Position numbers and translations under genes: made by a program
Notes under the pieces: model-generated
The model's input: the letters and a program-made list of their open reading frames with translations, nothing else
Databases searched by the model: none
Told to the model about the DNA's origin: nothing
Source: Cinnamomum chago
Lineage: Eukaryota > Streptophyta > Magnoliopsida > Laurales > Lauraceae
Length of the DNA: 64,000 bases
Direction: 5' to 3'
NCBI GenBank assembly: GCA_038049695.1
Contig: CP142453.1
Coordinates: 129,777,001 to 129,841,000, forward strand
Part shown: positions 1-10,125 of the stretch, one piece after another
Numbering within the stretch: the first letter of the stretch is position 1
Layout: the number at the start of each line of letters is the position of its first letter

Positions 1-1081
1 GCCACACCTAAACAATGGCCCTTTTTACTTCTATGCAAGGGAGACTAAGAGGGCCTTTTTGGTGTAGTGTAGCCCATGTTCAAGGTGATTTACTGCTATA
101 TAACAAAGCAGGTTTGACTGCCATCTTATAGAAATGAGACTTTGATCAAAATGGTAATCTAGATCTACAATAATATGAGTGGCAAAATCCAATCCAACCC
201 ACCAACACAATCCAGTCCAAAACTGCCTAACCCAGCCTTAACAAAACTCCCAATATATATGGGTTTGCCATGGATTGGGAACCCGGGCCAATTTAATCGT
301 AAGGTCAATTTCTGAATTGATTCAGCAGACCCATCAAGTTACCCAACCTGCCTAAACAAACCTGAACAAGACCCACTGTGTACGGGTTGTTCACGAGATG
401 GGGAACTTATCAAGTACCCAACCCAATGAACAATGTGTTCAGATTTGACTTGAAGCAGTTATTTAAGCGGCGGGTTCGGAAACCTTCAGACTCACACCTA
501 TCTGTTGACTTTGGAATGAATGCATGAGATGTGTCACTATTATCATGGAATGTGGTGCTTGTCATCATCTCTTCTAAGTGGGTAAAGCATTCTGTTTTGT
601 AAAGCTTGCCTAATTGGCGATCAAGTCTCTCATATGGGGGGTGCCCTCCGTGGATGGTTTATTGAACAAGAAACTCATAATGTGAATATACCCTATTATC
701 CAAGTTGTTAGAGGTAATTGGGTTTGTCAAGGATAGAGACACAGAAATTCAGAGTTTTTTTTTTTTTTTTTTAAACCCAAGGGTTTCACGTTTATGTATT
801 TAACCTCACCAATGATAGTAGTGTAAACAACAACAGATTACAACAAAATTGTATCTTCTACAAAAAATTAATAATAATTAAAAACAAAGCCAACATGTCT
901 ACTTGTGTTATGTTTTCTACAATTCTAATACATGATAGGTGTTTGTGCTAATATAGGTGCATCAACAAAGATGGTGTGAAAAAGTATTAAATAGTTATTT
1001 TTTTCAGTTCTTTTTCCTTCTCTCTCTCTCCCTTTCTCTTTTCATTCTCAGCGTAGGGCATTCTAACAATTGACAAGATTT
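1..1081. other. Spacer upstream of the Harbinger ORF1
   Basis: No coding region is supported here. The stretch is AT-rich, with a T-homopolymer of about 18 bases at 755-772 and a pyrimidine-rich run at 1010-1045. The left end of the Harbinger element described below should lie in or near this stretch, but I could not find a terminal inverted repeat that pairs with the right side. Confidence 0.5.
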
Positions 1082-1387
1082 TAATGGTGGCATTGTTTGA
1101 CTGGGTTCCATGAATGATCTGAGCATGATATATTTTATTTTGAAATTTATAAAGTCATTTAGGAAAGTTTATATGGCCGAAACAATGGCTCCATCTCATA
1201 AAGGTAAGGAGAAGGCTGAGACAAGTAGGGTTGTTTGGTTAGATATTATGAATAAGATTTTTTTAGACTTGTGCATTGATGAAGTAATGCGGGGCGAAAG
1301 ACCGGGGTTGAATTTAAAAACACAATCGTGGACAAGAATTATCGAGGCTTTTAAGGAGAAAACTGGGATTGTTTATACCTAAAAACA

Positions 1388-1396
1388 ATTAAATAA
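1388..1396. repeat. MULE target-site duplication, left copy
   Basis: ATTAAATAA here is repeated exactly at 7321-7329, directly abutting both ends of the element. Nine bases is the usual length for Mutator-like elements. Confidence 0.92.
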
Positions 1397-1754
1397 GGGG
1401 ATTTTACAAAAAAAAAACACTTTAGATAACCAGTGGGTCAAAAGAAACACTTTAACATACCGTGCACCAGAACAATAAGTTTGCCTGAAACGGTGTTTTT
1501 TTTTAAGGAGTTTCAACTAGCGTCCCTAGGGACCTTATTTTTATTAAGCTAAGGGTCCCTAGGGACCCTGCGGCGGACACAAATTAGAATAAAATAGGCG
1601 TTTTGCTCGTGTTTCGCTTCAGGGCTTCACATACAGGTTCCTCTGCGCCCATTTCTTCCTCGAAAAACTGTGGTCTCCTCCAACATCTGTTTCGGCTGCT
1701 GCTCTTGCTCATGGCCACCAACTGTGGTCCCCTCCCACACGTCTTTGGCGAAGG
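1397..1754 (+). repeat. MULE left terminal inverted repeat
   Basis: This is the inverted counterpart of 6964-7320. By eye roughly 80% of positions match, with small gaps. Shared landmarks in order are GGGGATTTTAC, CCAGTGGG, TTTGCCTGAAA, CAACTAGCGTCCCTAGGGAC, GGGTCCCTAGGGACC, CTGCGCCCATTTCT and CCTCCCACACGTCTTTG. It contains two CCCTAGGG palindromes about 45 bp apart. Weaker inverted similarity continues inward to about 1920. Confidence 0.9.
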
Positions 1755-1806
1755 TTTTTTGCCTTTTTTGAGTCGTCTAGGTTGAATTGTCTTCTAGGTT
1801 GGGCTG

Positions 1807-1921
1807 TTTGTTTGGTGGGGAACATTAAAGTGCATTAAAGGCACCTCTTAAAGATCATTCCCACCTCTTGAAGACCATTAAAGCCACATGCCTTTGTTTG
1901 GTGGGGAACATTAAAGTGCAT
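1807..1921. repeat. Short direct duplication inside the MULE
   Basis: The string beginning TTTGTTTGGTGGGGAACATT occurs at 1807 and again at 1893, an 86 bp offset. A weak inverted counterpart lies near 6870-6900, so this is probably the inner, degraded part of the terminal inverted repeat. Confidence 0.65.
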
Positions 1922-2781
1922 ATGATACTCTGTTTGGGGTAGAGCAATGGAAAGGTGAAGTTTGTATTTTGCCCTAAAACATGATTTTCTACCATTGATA
2001 AACCCTTTTCATAATACCTAGTTGCACGTAACCATTTCTACATGTATCTCATTGTCTTCTTCCCCACAGCATCCCATCATAAAAAAAATAGACAGATGGA
2101 GATTTGAAATCAAAGTGTTTGTGCTTTCCTTTTTCTTTCCAATATAAATACTTCTGTCATGATAATAAGAAGAAATGTTGTATTTTTATCACGACCATTG
2201 ATCAAAAACTCATTGGGCCCTTTCAAGGGAAATAACAAACTAGATTGCTGACAACTATGTGATTGATCTAAGATTTTGAAGGTGACTGATATTTGTAGAT
2301 CTCAAACCCAGCAGCTAATGACTTGAACCAAATGTTTCAAGCCAAGATAGAGATTGGCATGCAAACATCTATGATATGATTTTTTATGTTTTTATTTTTC
2401 ACTGACATTGATGTGAGAATAATATGGACCAAAAGAAATGTCAGCATACAATTGATTTTTGGGTTTTAGAGAAACTGGTAGATAACATAAAGAAAATGAT
2501 TTGAAATAAATTATGTGATTAGAAAGAATGTAGAGAATCATATATGAAAATATAATTTTCATTTGATTACCACTTGGGGTTGTAAAAAAAACAAGATTAA
2601 TCGAATCAATGTTATCAGAAATAATTGTACCACTACTGATGAATAGCCTTACTTACTAGTCAACTTCCAAATGGACTTGTGGTATTGAACAAATGTTCCT
2701 TTTGCAAATTATATATGTTCAGTGAAGCATGTTTGTTATTACTGATTTAACCAACTAATATGAAATGTTTTAATGTTGCAG

Positions 2782-3215
2782 TATTTCTTCGGATGTTGAT
2801 GTCCTAATAATATTACATTATGATGGTAATTTTCAATCTGATCTCAAAGGTCCTCAATATATCGGAGGAAGACAAAAGATGAGGCGTCTCCCTAAAATCA
2901 TAATATATAGTGAGCCGGTGAACGTAGCACTCGAAGCATCAAACTGGGAAGCAAGTGTGGAAGCGTTATGTATAAAGCACCTTCTTCACAATGGAAGTTT
3001 TTTTTCATTGATAGACATTGATGATGATAATGATGTAAAGGGAATGTTCAGAGCTCTGGGCACTTATCCAAGAAACAAAAAACTGTGGTCGGCCAAAGAA
3101 GAATAGGTTCCGGGTGGAAGACCGCAACCGCGTCAGAAGAGTTGTAACCTCCTCCAACTGTAAAGAGAGGGGACACAATCGGGGGACCTGCCGTAATCCT
3201 CCAGCTGTTCAGTAA
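2782..3215 (+). pseudogene. MuDRA-like MULE transposase remnant, internally deleted
   Basis: After a likely splice acceptor (TTGCAG at 2776-2781) an open frame reads DVDVLIILHYDGNF, PQYIGGRQKMRRLPK, EASVEALCIKHLL and DIDDDNDVKGMFRAL, ending at the stop at 3104-3106. This matches the N-terminal part of plant MuDRA-type transposases, including the acidic D-x-D-V-x-x-M-F segment. Directly after the stop, GGRPQPRQKSC and, after a one-base shift, NCKERGHNRGTCRNP match the C-terminal tail and CCHC zinc knuckle of the same family. The first Cys of the knuckle appears to be lost in the shifted frame. The whole catalytic MULE domain and SWIM finger between the two parts are missing. The remnant is therefore an N-terminus joined to a C-terminus by a large internal deletion and cannot be catalytic. 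Confidence 0.75.
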
Positions 3216-3610
3216 AGGAACCAGTTTTTAGTTTTTTGATGTCTAATATCACATGTAATTTTTTGAGTTTTGTTTATGCATATTAACAACAAATTTCAAC
3301 CGATTTAATGATATTTTGTTTCAAATGGTTATTTATGGCTCCTTCTTTATGCATACGAACAACAATGTAATCAGAAGAAATTTAATGACATGTCAATGAA
3401 ATTTTGTGTTTTTCTAGATGTAATGTTCCATTTGGCTTCCTCATAGTTGTTAATGTATAATTTCCCTTATTTCGTTTTATTCTTATCCCTCGAATAATTC
3501 CAAATTCAAGTTGGATTTCCCTCTGCAATTATGTTGGAATGGACCTTATAAAGACTACTTCTGCTATGCACTTTGTCTTAATATGTGTAAGATGCCATCT
3601 GTTGATGCAT
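3216..3610. other. MULE interior without a gene
   Basis: AT-rich sequence between the zinc-knuckle tail and the tandem array. I see no reading frame or repeat worth naming; it may be the transposase 3' untranslated region. Confidence 0.5.
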
Positions 3611-3900
3611 GGGTCCCTACCGACCCTTATTTATAACTAATATCGGTCGTAAGGGATGCAGGGAAGGAAACGGATACTGTTAAATTGGTCCCTAGGGACC
3701 CTTATCTATAACTAATATCAGTCGTAAGGGATGCAGGGAAGGAAACGGATACTGTTAAATTGGTCCTTAGGGACCTTTCTCTATAACTAACATCGGTCGT
3801 AAGGGATGCAGAGAAGGAAACAGTGTTGTTCAATTGGTCCCTAGGGACCTTTATCTATAACTAATAAAGGTCGCTAGGGACGCTGGGAAGGAAATTTGGG
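3611..3900 (+). repeat. 75 bp tandem array with CCCTAGGG palindromes
   Basis: Four units start at about 3612, 3687, 3762 and 3836 (spacing 75, 75 and 74 bp). Each begins with a form of the palindrome GGTCCCTAGGGACC, followed by an AT-rich TATAACTAA stretch and a purine-rich GATGCAGGGAAGGAAAC segment. The array ends in a degenerate partial unit near 3900. The same palindrome occurs twice in each terminal inverted repeat of the surrounding MULE. Confidence 0.9.
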
Positions 3901-4162
3901 CTGCTTATAAGACGTTAGGGACGTTGTGAAGCTTGTGCGTTTAAATCACGGTGGATTAACAACAACTTTACAATTGTTGCCTCATTACATCAAAAATCAA
4001 CTTCAACTTCAACAAATAAATCTCAACCCAAGCAACAATTTCATTACATCATTTTTCACAGAAAATAACAACTTCATTACACATCATACATCAACTTTAA
4101 ATTCAACAAAAAAATTACATCCAAATAAATTCCATCCAAAGTACGCGTTCTTTACATCATTT

Positions 4163-4521
4163 TTATCCAAAAGAATACCACCGCTCCACCAAACCGGTAA
4201 TCAATGCGTGATCTATTCTAATCCACCTCATCTGTGCAAGGTGGTATAGTCCGAACATACAAACATATTCTAACTGCCTCTCGTTTAGATGCCATGTCCC
4301 GTAATCAGGATTAGTCGGAATGCATCTATAAGTACCAAGCTCCTGTCAACATGCAAAAGAGAGCACGTCAAAAACCATGCATTGATACTCAATTGAAAAT
4401 GGTAGGTGGTTTAGCAACATACAATCCCATTATATATGACTTAACTAATATGCGTTTCCTGCTCAGAGAGAAGATCAACTGTAGCATTTTCGTTTGCATT
4501 GTTGCTCTCTGCTTCAGACAT
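4163..4521 (-). pseudogene. Plant mobile domain (MAIN/MAIL-like) N-terminal fragment
   Basis: On the minus strand, an exon from 4342 down to 4163 reads PDYGTWHLNERQLEY, FGLYHLAQMRWIRIDHAL, then ITGLVERWYSFG and a stop. The run I-R-I-D-H-A-L-I-T-x-L-V-E-R-W is the signature start of the aminotransferase-like plant mobile domain found in MAIN/MAIL proteins and in many transposons. A candidate first exon starts with the ATG at 4521-4519 (MSEAESNNANENATVDLL), and a plausible acceptor lies at 4344-4343. The rest of the domain, a few hundred residues, is missing after ERW. It lies antisense to the MuDRA remnant inside the MULE. Plant mobile domains are known MULE cargo, so this is either a captured host fragment or a decayed accessory gene. 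Confidence 0.6.
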
Positions 4522-4559
4522 CTGCAAGTTACAATCAAAAGCAACAATATTAACTCATA

Positions 4560-6111
4560 ACAATATTACCTCAATCATTCAAATAGTTCTCGTAAAGATG
4601 TTTTTTTATAATCTCTTGAAAGATCAATTAAAGGATTGCTTGTTTTTCCCTTCCATTATTTGCAGGTAATTATCGTTCTACTCTTCATGACAGAATTTGG
4701 GTACATTTCTTACTGAAAACTAGCCTAAGATTATCATAAGATTATGAAATCTCTTTGCATATTGGTCTAATATACCCAAACAATTGGCAACAGAGATGCA
4801 TGAATTATTTAATTGAAAAGAGAGGGACAGACTGTTTGAGAAAGAAATACAAAAAAGAGGAAAAGTCAACAATGCGCTTAAAAACTGCTTTAGGCATTTC
4901 CACATGGTAAGGCATCTCCTTGTTCATATTTTTTACTTTATTAGTGAGGAACCTACCTGTGTAGTATGTCTAAGTGCCCTCTGAGTGTATAACTCACATT
5001 AATCATGTTATCAGTCAATGTCCTCAATCTATTGAAGTGACTGGAAAAAAGTCTTTAGTGTATTCTATACATTTCAAGAAGTGACCGAAAAGCAACTAGA
5101 TTACACTTAATCTAAGAGTGAAAAAATTCTAAAATAAGTAATGCTGCACAAACACACATTGATGAAACTCATATTTAAAAATAAGTAATCTACCCCAACT
5201 CTCTCCACCATATGAGTGTGCTACGAACCATACTTAACATTCCATGTGCCTTTAATTTATGTCAATGCACAAGGACATGCAGTAAGATCCCATTTCAGAC
5301 CCTTTTCCTTCATTGTCTGTTGCAAGCCCATTTTGGAGACCGATATGGCCATATTGCTTGTTGGTGTACAGCCACCCACATCATTAATTTGCAAGACCAA
5401 ACCAAGTCATTACTTGCTTTGCCTCTATTGCCACTTGACACTTTTATCTATGCTTGTATGCTTATATATACCTATTACCACTTTGCCCAGGGTCATTCAA
5501 CGATATATGTTTGTGTCAGTGTGTGGGTGGGTGGGGTAAGGCTAAAATATCACATTTGATCATTTTGTCCTCATATAATTGTCAAACAGGCTTTACTTGG
5601 AAAGGGGTTATCCAATCATGTGAAGCCTACTCCTTCCCTTGTATTTGAGACACGCCAATTAGAAACAACTAGCATGCAAAATTGGGATGAAGTCACACTA
5701 TATTCATGGGACCATTCTCCCAACAGACCTAGTGCGCTTTACAGAAAGTGGGCATTTCATGTGAGGTTAAATGTGGCTCAATCAATTCAGGGTGGTTGTG
5801 TATGGAGGCTAATATATAAGAATAGAAAATACATTTGGATCAGATAATTTCATCCTCCTCATTGATAAAGCATCAATTTGATGATTTTCTAATTGTACTT
5901 AGGTTTTTTTATTATTAAGATTCAATAATTGTTAACAATTAGATCAGTGTCAATTGTCAAATGATGATGAATGAAAGTTTATGGCCATTGAAAGAAGGAA
6001 TGGTTGGATTTTTCAAAAGTGGACCTCACACTACAAAATAAAGAGGGGGCAAAGCAGGCTCATTTGAGGAAAGCCTCAATTTATATTCTTAATATTTATA
6101 GAGAACTGTAG
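4560..6111. other. MULE interior without a supported gene
   Basis: AT-rich sequence with only short overlapping reading frames. The frames at 5212-5847 overlap one another in different phases and match no family I recognise. No tandem repeat is visible. Confidence 0.5.
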
Positions 6112-6126
6112 TGATGAAATATGACT

Positions 6127-6330
6127 TTTTTTTTTACTCAACTTAGTGGGCTGGGACCCAAGCCCTCTAGTGAGGGAGTAGACCGCGGGTGAGGTGAGGG
6201 AGCCCTCTAGTAAGGAAAGAAGACTTTGAATGAGGGAAGGTGCCTACCGAGATTCGAACCGAGAACAAGGCACTAAGAACCCACATCTCTAACCATTGGG
6301 GTGAAAGGCAGTCCATTAATTTTGGTAACA
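6127..6330 (-). mobile_element. tRNA-derived SINE, full-length insertion inside the MULE
   Basis: On the minus strand the 5' part is tRNA-like. It has an A-box-like segment (CCCCAATGGTTAGAG) and a clear B box (GGTTCGAATCTC, complement of about 6250-6262), then a tRNA-unrelated body, and ends in an A-rich tail that appears as T9 at 6127-6135. A perfect 15 bp target duplication, TGATGAAATATGACT, flanks it at 6112-6126 and 6331-6345. Pol III promoter boxes, a 3' A tail and a 15 bp duplication together define a SINE. It is not a functional tRNA gene because the stem pairing is poor. Confidence 0.9.
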
Positions 6331-6963
6331 TGATGAAATATGACTATTGGTATCAAGGAAAGAGATAAGGAAAGAGGACATGGGCAATCTCTTCATTTTG
6401 ATAACATGATTTGTCAAAAAGAACTGGCCATAGTTTCCACAAAGAAGGATCAAGGCAATTTCTTCCATGGAATGTGATGGTCTCAGCAATCTCTAATTCA
6501 TCACATGACTTGGGTATATCTCTGGGTTGGCAAGATCTTGGTATCTGTTCCCCCAAATAGCCATTAACCCCCATCCTACTTAACAAAGAAAAATAATACC
6601 ATCCTAAGACAAGTACCTGAACATCACAGGTGTAAAAATGTTCACTGTCACCTTTTTTCAGCCATAAAAATGTTCATTGTCACCAGATCATGCATTTGCC
6701 TTTGGCAAGTCATTAAGAACCGGAAACAATAGAAAGTAGAAGATGCATTTCAGAAAAGACAAAAGATATTTTTAGGGCATTTTTCTTGCTATGAGGGGTA
6801 TTGTTACTCAAAGAAGACGAAGACCCTTTTAGAAAGCGATTTTAGAGTGGAGAGTTGATGTTTGCCATAAGGAAACATTAACCAAACAAAAAGGCATGGA
6901 GATGTAATAAGGGTTTATCTTAGACGACAATACAGTCAGAAAAGGCCAAAGGGGAGCATCATA

Positions 6964-7320
6964 CCTTCGACAAAGACGTGTGGGAGGGGACCACAGTTGG
7001 TAAGAGGGCAAGGTGCAGGAGAGGCAGCCGAAGCGGATGTTGAGGGGACCACAGTTGTTCGAGGGAGAAATGGGCGCAGACAGCGAAATGGAAGCCCTGA
7101 CAGAGAAACAGGGGAAAACGCCTCTTTTGTTCTAATTCGTGTCCACCGCAGGGTCCTAGGGACCCTTAGCTTCATAAAAATAAGGTCCCTAGGGACGCTA
7201 GTTGAAAGTCCTAAAAAAAAAAAACCTTTTCAGGCAAAATGACTGATATGGTGTGAGGTCGGTTAAAGTGTTCTTTTAAGCCCACTGGTCATTTAATGTG
7301 ACTTTTTTGGTAAAATCCCC
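6964..7320 (-). repeat. MULE right terminal inverted repeat
   Basis: This is the inverted partner of 1397-1754, ending in GTAAAATCCCC at 7320. It carries the same two CCCTAGGG-type palindromes as the left arm, one of them missing a base. The adjoining ATTAAATAA at 7321-7329 is the right target duplication. Confidence 0.9.
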
Positions 7321-8063
7321 ATTAAATAATCAATAGAATTTAATGAGAAAACAATATAATGCTTGGGCAAAATTATGTGCTCAAACTGGTGTAGGGTGCA
7401 ACGAAGGAACTCGCACAATTACCATGGAGCCAGAGAGATGGGAGGAATACCCAAAGGTAATATAAATTTATATTTTGTAATATCCATTTTTAGAGTATTT
7501 ATTAAGCAAGTTTATATGATCTAATGCAGGGTCACCCGGAAGCAAAAATATTTAGGACTAGACCCTTGTCTTTTTCTGATGAAATGGGAATACTCTTTGG
7601 AGGAACCCAGGCTACAGGAGAAGAAACCTGGACACCGTCTTCTGATTCTTTTCCAGAAGATTTGAACATTCATGTGCCCTCTTCACCACCTGATATAGGG
7701 AATGCCCAAAATGATGTGCACCAAGAGACATTTGAGGAGAATGGAATGGACGAGCTAATGACAAACGTTAGGAGAAAACGTCCATGTCCTTCGTGAAGCA
7801 AAAATGATGTTAGGAATGGTAAATTTGATAAAAACCTTGAACGTCTTGTGAATTGCCTTGAACAAGAAAGCAAACATGGTACCACCATGGAAGAATGTAT
7901 TGCTATTTTAAAACAAATGTCAAATATCCAAGAGAGATCAAGGTTGTATTTTTTTGCAACCAGGGCATTTAAAGATAAGGAGAATAGAGATATTTGGATG
8001 TCCTTTGAAAGTGATGAAGCCCGCCTCTTTTGGTTGGATATGATAATGGAACATGGGCCTTGA

Positions 8064-8795
8064 ATATCGTGTAATGAATATAATAATTTAAAGTTATGGT
8101 CCTTTTGCATTGTAGGTTAGAGTTGAATGTATGACCTTATGGGTTAATCCTTTTTTTTGGGCCAGTGGGGAATGGAATGGTAGAATTTGCTTATGGCTTT
8201 TAATTTTTTGTGGGATGTGATGGATGTAAGAACTTATGGCTTTCTTTTTTGGTAATTTGAATGGCTGTATTAACTTATGTTGGAAGGAATGAAAGTAAAA
8301 ATTTATGTTTTTTCTATTTATGAAATTGAATGGATGCATTAACTTATGGAATGGATGTATTAGATTAAAGATTGTCATGCTTGTTACAAGTTGTAGATGT
8401 TTATTCTATTGATAAATTTACGTCCCCATGATTTCAAAATTGTTATGATCCCATTAGACTGCTGCAGATGTTGAGTTGGTTGTGCATTTAAAAAATATTT
8501 CAATTCCAGTTTTCATATGCCTTGTAGTACCTCCAAGCTCAAGTGAACTCAGTTTTCAAGCTCTATGAACAAAATTTGGTAACATGAGGATTCAATTGTT
8601 TGGATAATTGGAGTAAACTGACAGTCAAGGACTACAACATCTCATTGTAGAACTTTTGAATTTAGTGAAGTGGGTGTCTTTAATTGTAAATTGTCTCTAC
8701 TGATTATAGGTACTATACATTCAATTATTATAGACTTTTTATAGTGTATATTTGAACATTGAAACTTCTAATAATTGTGAATGCTGGCGGTTATC
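8064..8795. other. Spacer between Harbinger ORF1 and transposase
   Basis: No gene is visible. From 8180 to 8365 a loosely repeated motif of the form GAATGGATGNATTAACTTATG recurs about four times in T-rich sequence. It probably represents the ORF1 3' region. Confidence 0.45.
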
Positions 8796-10120
8796 ATGAC
8801 ACCTAGGAGGCGAAAATTATCCTAGGTGAAAATTATTAGTGATATTGGCATTATTACTTATGAAGAAGCAAGATATGTTTTTTTATGTAAGGAGCCATGT
8901 AGGACCTCAATTCTCTCCGGTCATGTTTTCATTCAGGAAATTCTAAATGGTAACCGAAGGCAATGCTTAGAGTTGTTTCGCATGGAGAAACATGTTTTCT
9001 TGCGATTGTGTGCAATGTTAAGAGAAAAAAAAAGGCTTCTTGAAGACAACCGATATGCTTGTGTGGAGGAGCAAGTAGCTATATTTTTAGTGACAATTTG
9101 GCAAAATCATAAAAATAGGATTTTGCAAGATAGATTTCAACATTCAGGAGAAACTATCAATCGTCACTTTCATGCTGTTTTGGTGGCAATGATTCACTTC
9201 TCAATGGATATTATAAAGCATCCTTCATAAAGTCAAACATCAAAAGAAATATTGCATAACCCTCGATTTTATCCATATTTGAATGTATGATTTTATCATT
9301 AACTATTCATTGTATGTGTTTTTCCATAATTAGCTTGGGGTGTTAAATAATTTTATTTTTTTCTTAAGGGTTGTATTGGGGCAATAGATGGCACACTTGT
9401 GAATGCCGTGATCCCTGTAGAGAAGCAAGTGCCTTATAGAGGAAGAAAAGGAGAATGCATGCAAAATGTTTTGGCTCATTTGACATGTTATTCACTTTTG
9501 TTATTGCTGGATGGGAAGGAACTGCACATGATTCATGCATCTTACTTGACACCATTTCTAAACCAGAATTGAAATTTCCACATGCCCCACTAGGTATATA
9601 TTAATAGAAAAATTCTAAGTTAAATCACATTCTCTATAATAATAAATGTTTTTTATTTTCAGGTAAATATTATATTGTTGATGATGGGTTCACAAATATG
9701 CGTGGTTTTCTTGCTCCATACCGTAATGTTCGGTATTGGCTATCGAATTTTCGTGTCGGTGGTCGTCCTCGTGATAAGAATGAGCATTTCAATTATATTC
9801 ATTCATCATTGAGGAATGTGATAGAGCGTTATTTTGGAGTACTAAAAGCTCGTTTTCCAATATTGAAAAGGATGCCTCCTTATTCATATCCCGTACAAAG
9901 AAGTATAGTAGTTGCTGCAATGACAGTACCCAACTTTATCAAAAAAGAAGGTATTGCAGATACACTCTTTCAACAATATGAGAATGAAGACATGACTTTA
10001 GAGCTCAATAATAAGGATGATGATAGCACCTCTGAAGCTGATGGAGTTGTGAACATTGAAGACCAAATGGAGATGTCATTAGTTAGAGATGCAATAGCAG
10101 ATGCCCTTATTCGAGATTGA
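8796..10120 (+). pseudogene. HARBI1-like DDE transposase of PIF/Harbinger element
   Basis: Reading from the ATG at 8796, the protein shows a helical N-terminal part (QEILNGNRRQCLELFRMEKH, then GETINRHFHAVLVAM) and NPRFYPYL before an intron at 9285-9368. GCIGAIDGTLV supplies the first catalytic Asp, and AGWEGTAHDSCILLD the second. After a second intron (9594-9662) come VDDGFTNMRGFLAPYRNVRY and RNVIERYFGVLKARFPILKR, which carries the catalytic Glu. The DDE residues are therefore all still present. The gene is broken by TAG at 8823-8825, TAA at 9228-9230 and a one-base frameshift near 9470, between QNVLA and FDMLFTF. The C-terminus is acidic and ends at 10120. In intact elements this enzyme cuts and inserts at TTA sites together with the ORF1 Myb-like protein. 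Confidence 0.85.
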
Positions 10121-10125
10121 TGTTA

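Larger units (their letters stand above)
1397..7320 (+). mobile_element. Mutator-like element (MULE), 5.9 kb, non-autonomous
   Basis: Both ends start with GGGGATTTTAC in inverted orientation, and the inverted similarity runs for about 358 bp. The element is flanked by a perfect 9 bp direct repeat, ATTAAATAA, at 1388-1396 and 7321-7329. Long inverted ends with a 9 bp duplication are the hallmark of Mutator-like elements. Inside are a MuDRA transposase remnant (2782-3215), a 75 bp tandem array (3611-3900), an antisense plant-mobile-domain fragment (4163-4521) and a tRNA-derived SINE (6127-6330). Removing the element restores continuity of the surrounding Myb/SANT domain, which confirms the borders. 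The transposase lacks its catalytic core, so the copy could move only with help from another element. Confidence 0.92.
1110..8063 (+). pseudogene. Harbinger ORF1, Myb/SANT-like DNA-binding protein, split by a MULE
   Basis: The first piece (to 1387; a natural start could be the ATG at 1185) encodes a Myb/SANT-like domain of the Myb_DNA-bind_3 type: WLDIMNKIFLDLC, then SWTRIIEAF and KTGIVYT. Skipping the MULE and one target-duplication copy resumes the same domain at 7330, with AWAKLCAQTG and EPERWEEYPK. A GT-AG intron follows at 7457-7529, then PEAKIFRTRPL, an acidic spacer and an alpha-helical tail ending DEARLFWLDM. Three in-frame stops break it: TAA at 1379-1381, TAG at 7334-7336 (probably from a Trp codon) and TGA at 7794-7796. 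In PIF/Harbinger elements this protein binds DNA and assists the transposase. Two of the stops lie in host sequence just beside the insertion, so decay was not caused by the MULE alone. It could instead be an unrelated host Myb-like gene, but the transposase downstream argues against that. Confidence 0.75.
1082..10125 (+). mobile_element. PIF/Harbinger DNA transposon, decayed, interrupted by a MULE
   Basis: The two genes expected of an autonomous plant PIF/Harbinger element lie in the same orientation: a Myb/SANT-like ORF1 (two pieces, 1110-1387 and 7330-8063) and a HARBI1-like DDE transposase (8796-10120). The 5.9 kb between the ORF1 pieces is a separate insertion (1397-7320). Both genes carry stop codons or a frameshift, so the copy is inactive. 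The outer limits are approximate because I did not find the short terminal inverted repeats or the 3 bp TTA/TAA duplication typical of the family. The family assignment is firm and the borders are not. Confidence 0.75.

Noticed and set aside
5212..5847. Overlapping open frames of 60-115 codons inside the MULE
   Set aside because: They overlap one another in different phases, have no recognisable domain and show no splice or codon-use support.
6240..6320. Possible tRNA gene on the minus strand
   Set aside because: It has good A and B boxes but no foldable acceptor stem, and the perfect 15 bp duplication with A tail shows it is the head of a SINE. The same reasoning applies to the tRNA-like segments at 11230-11308 and 42900-42975.
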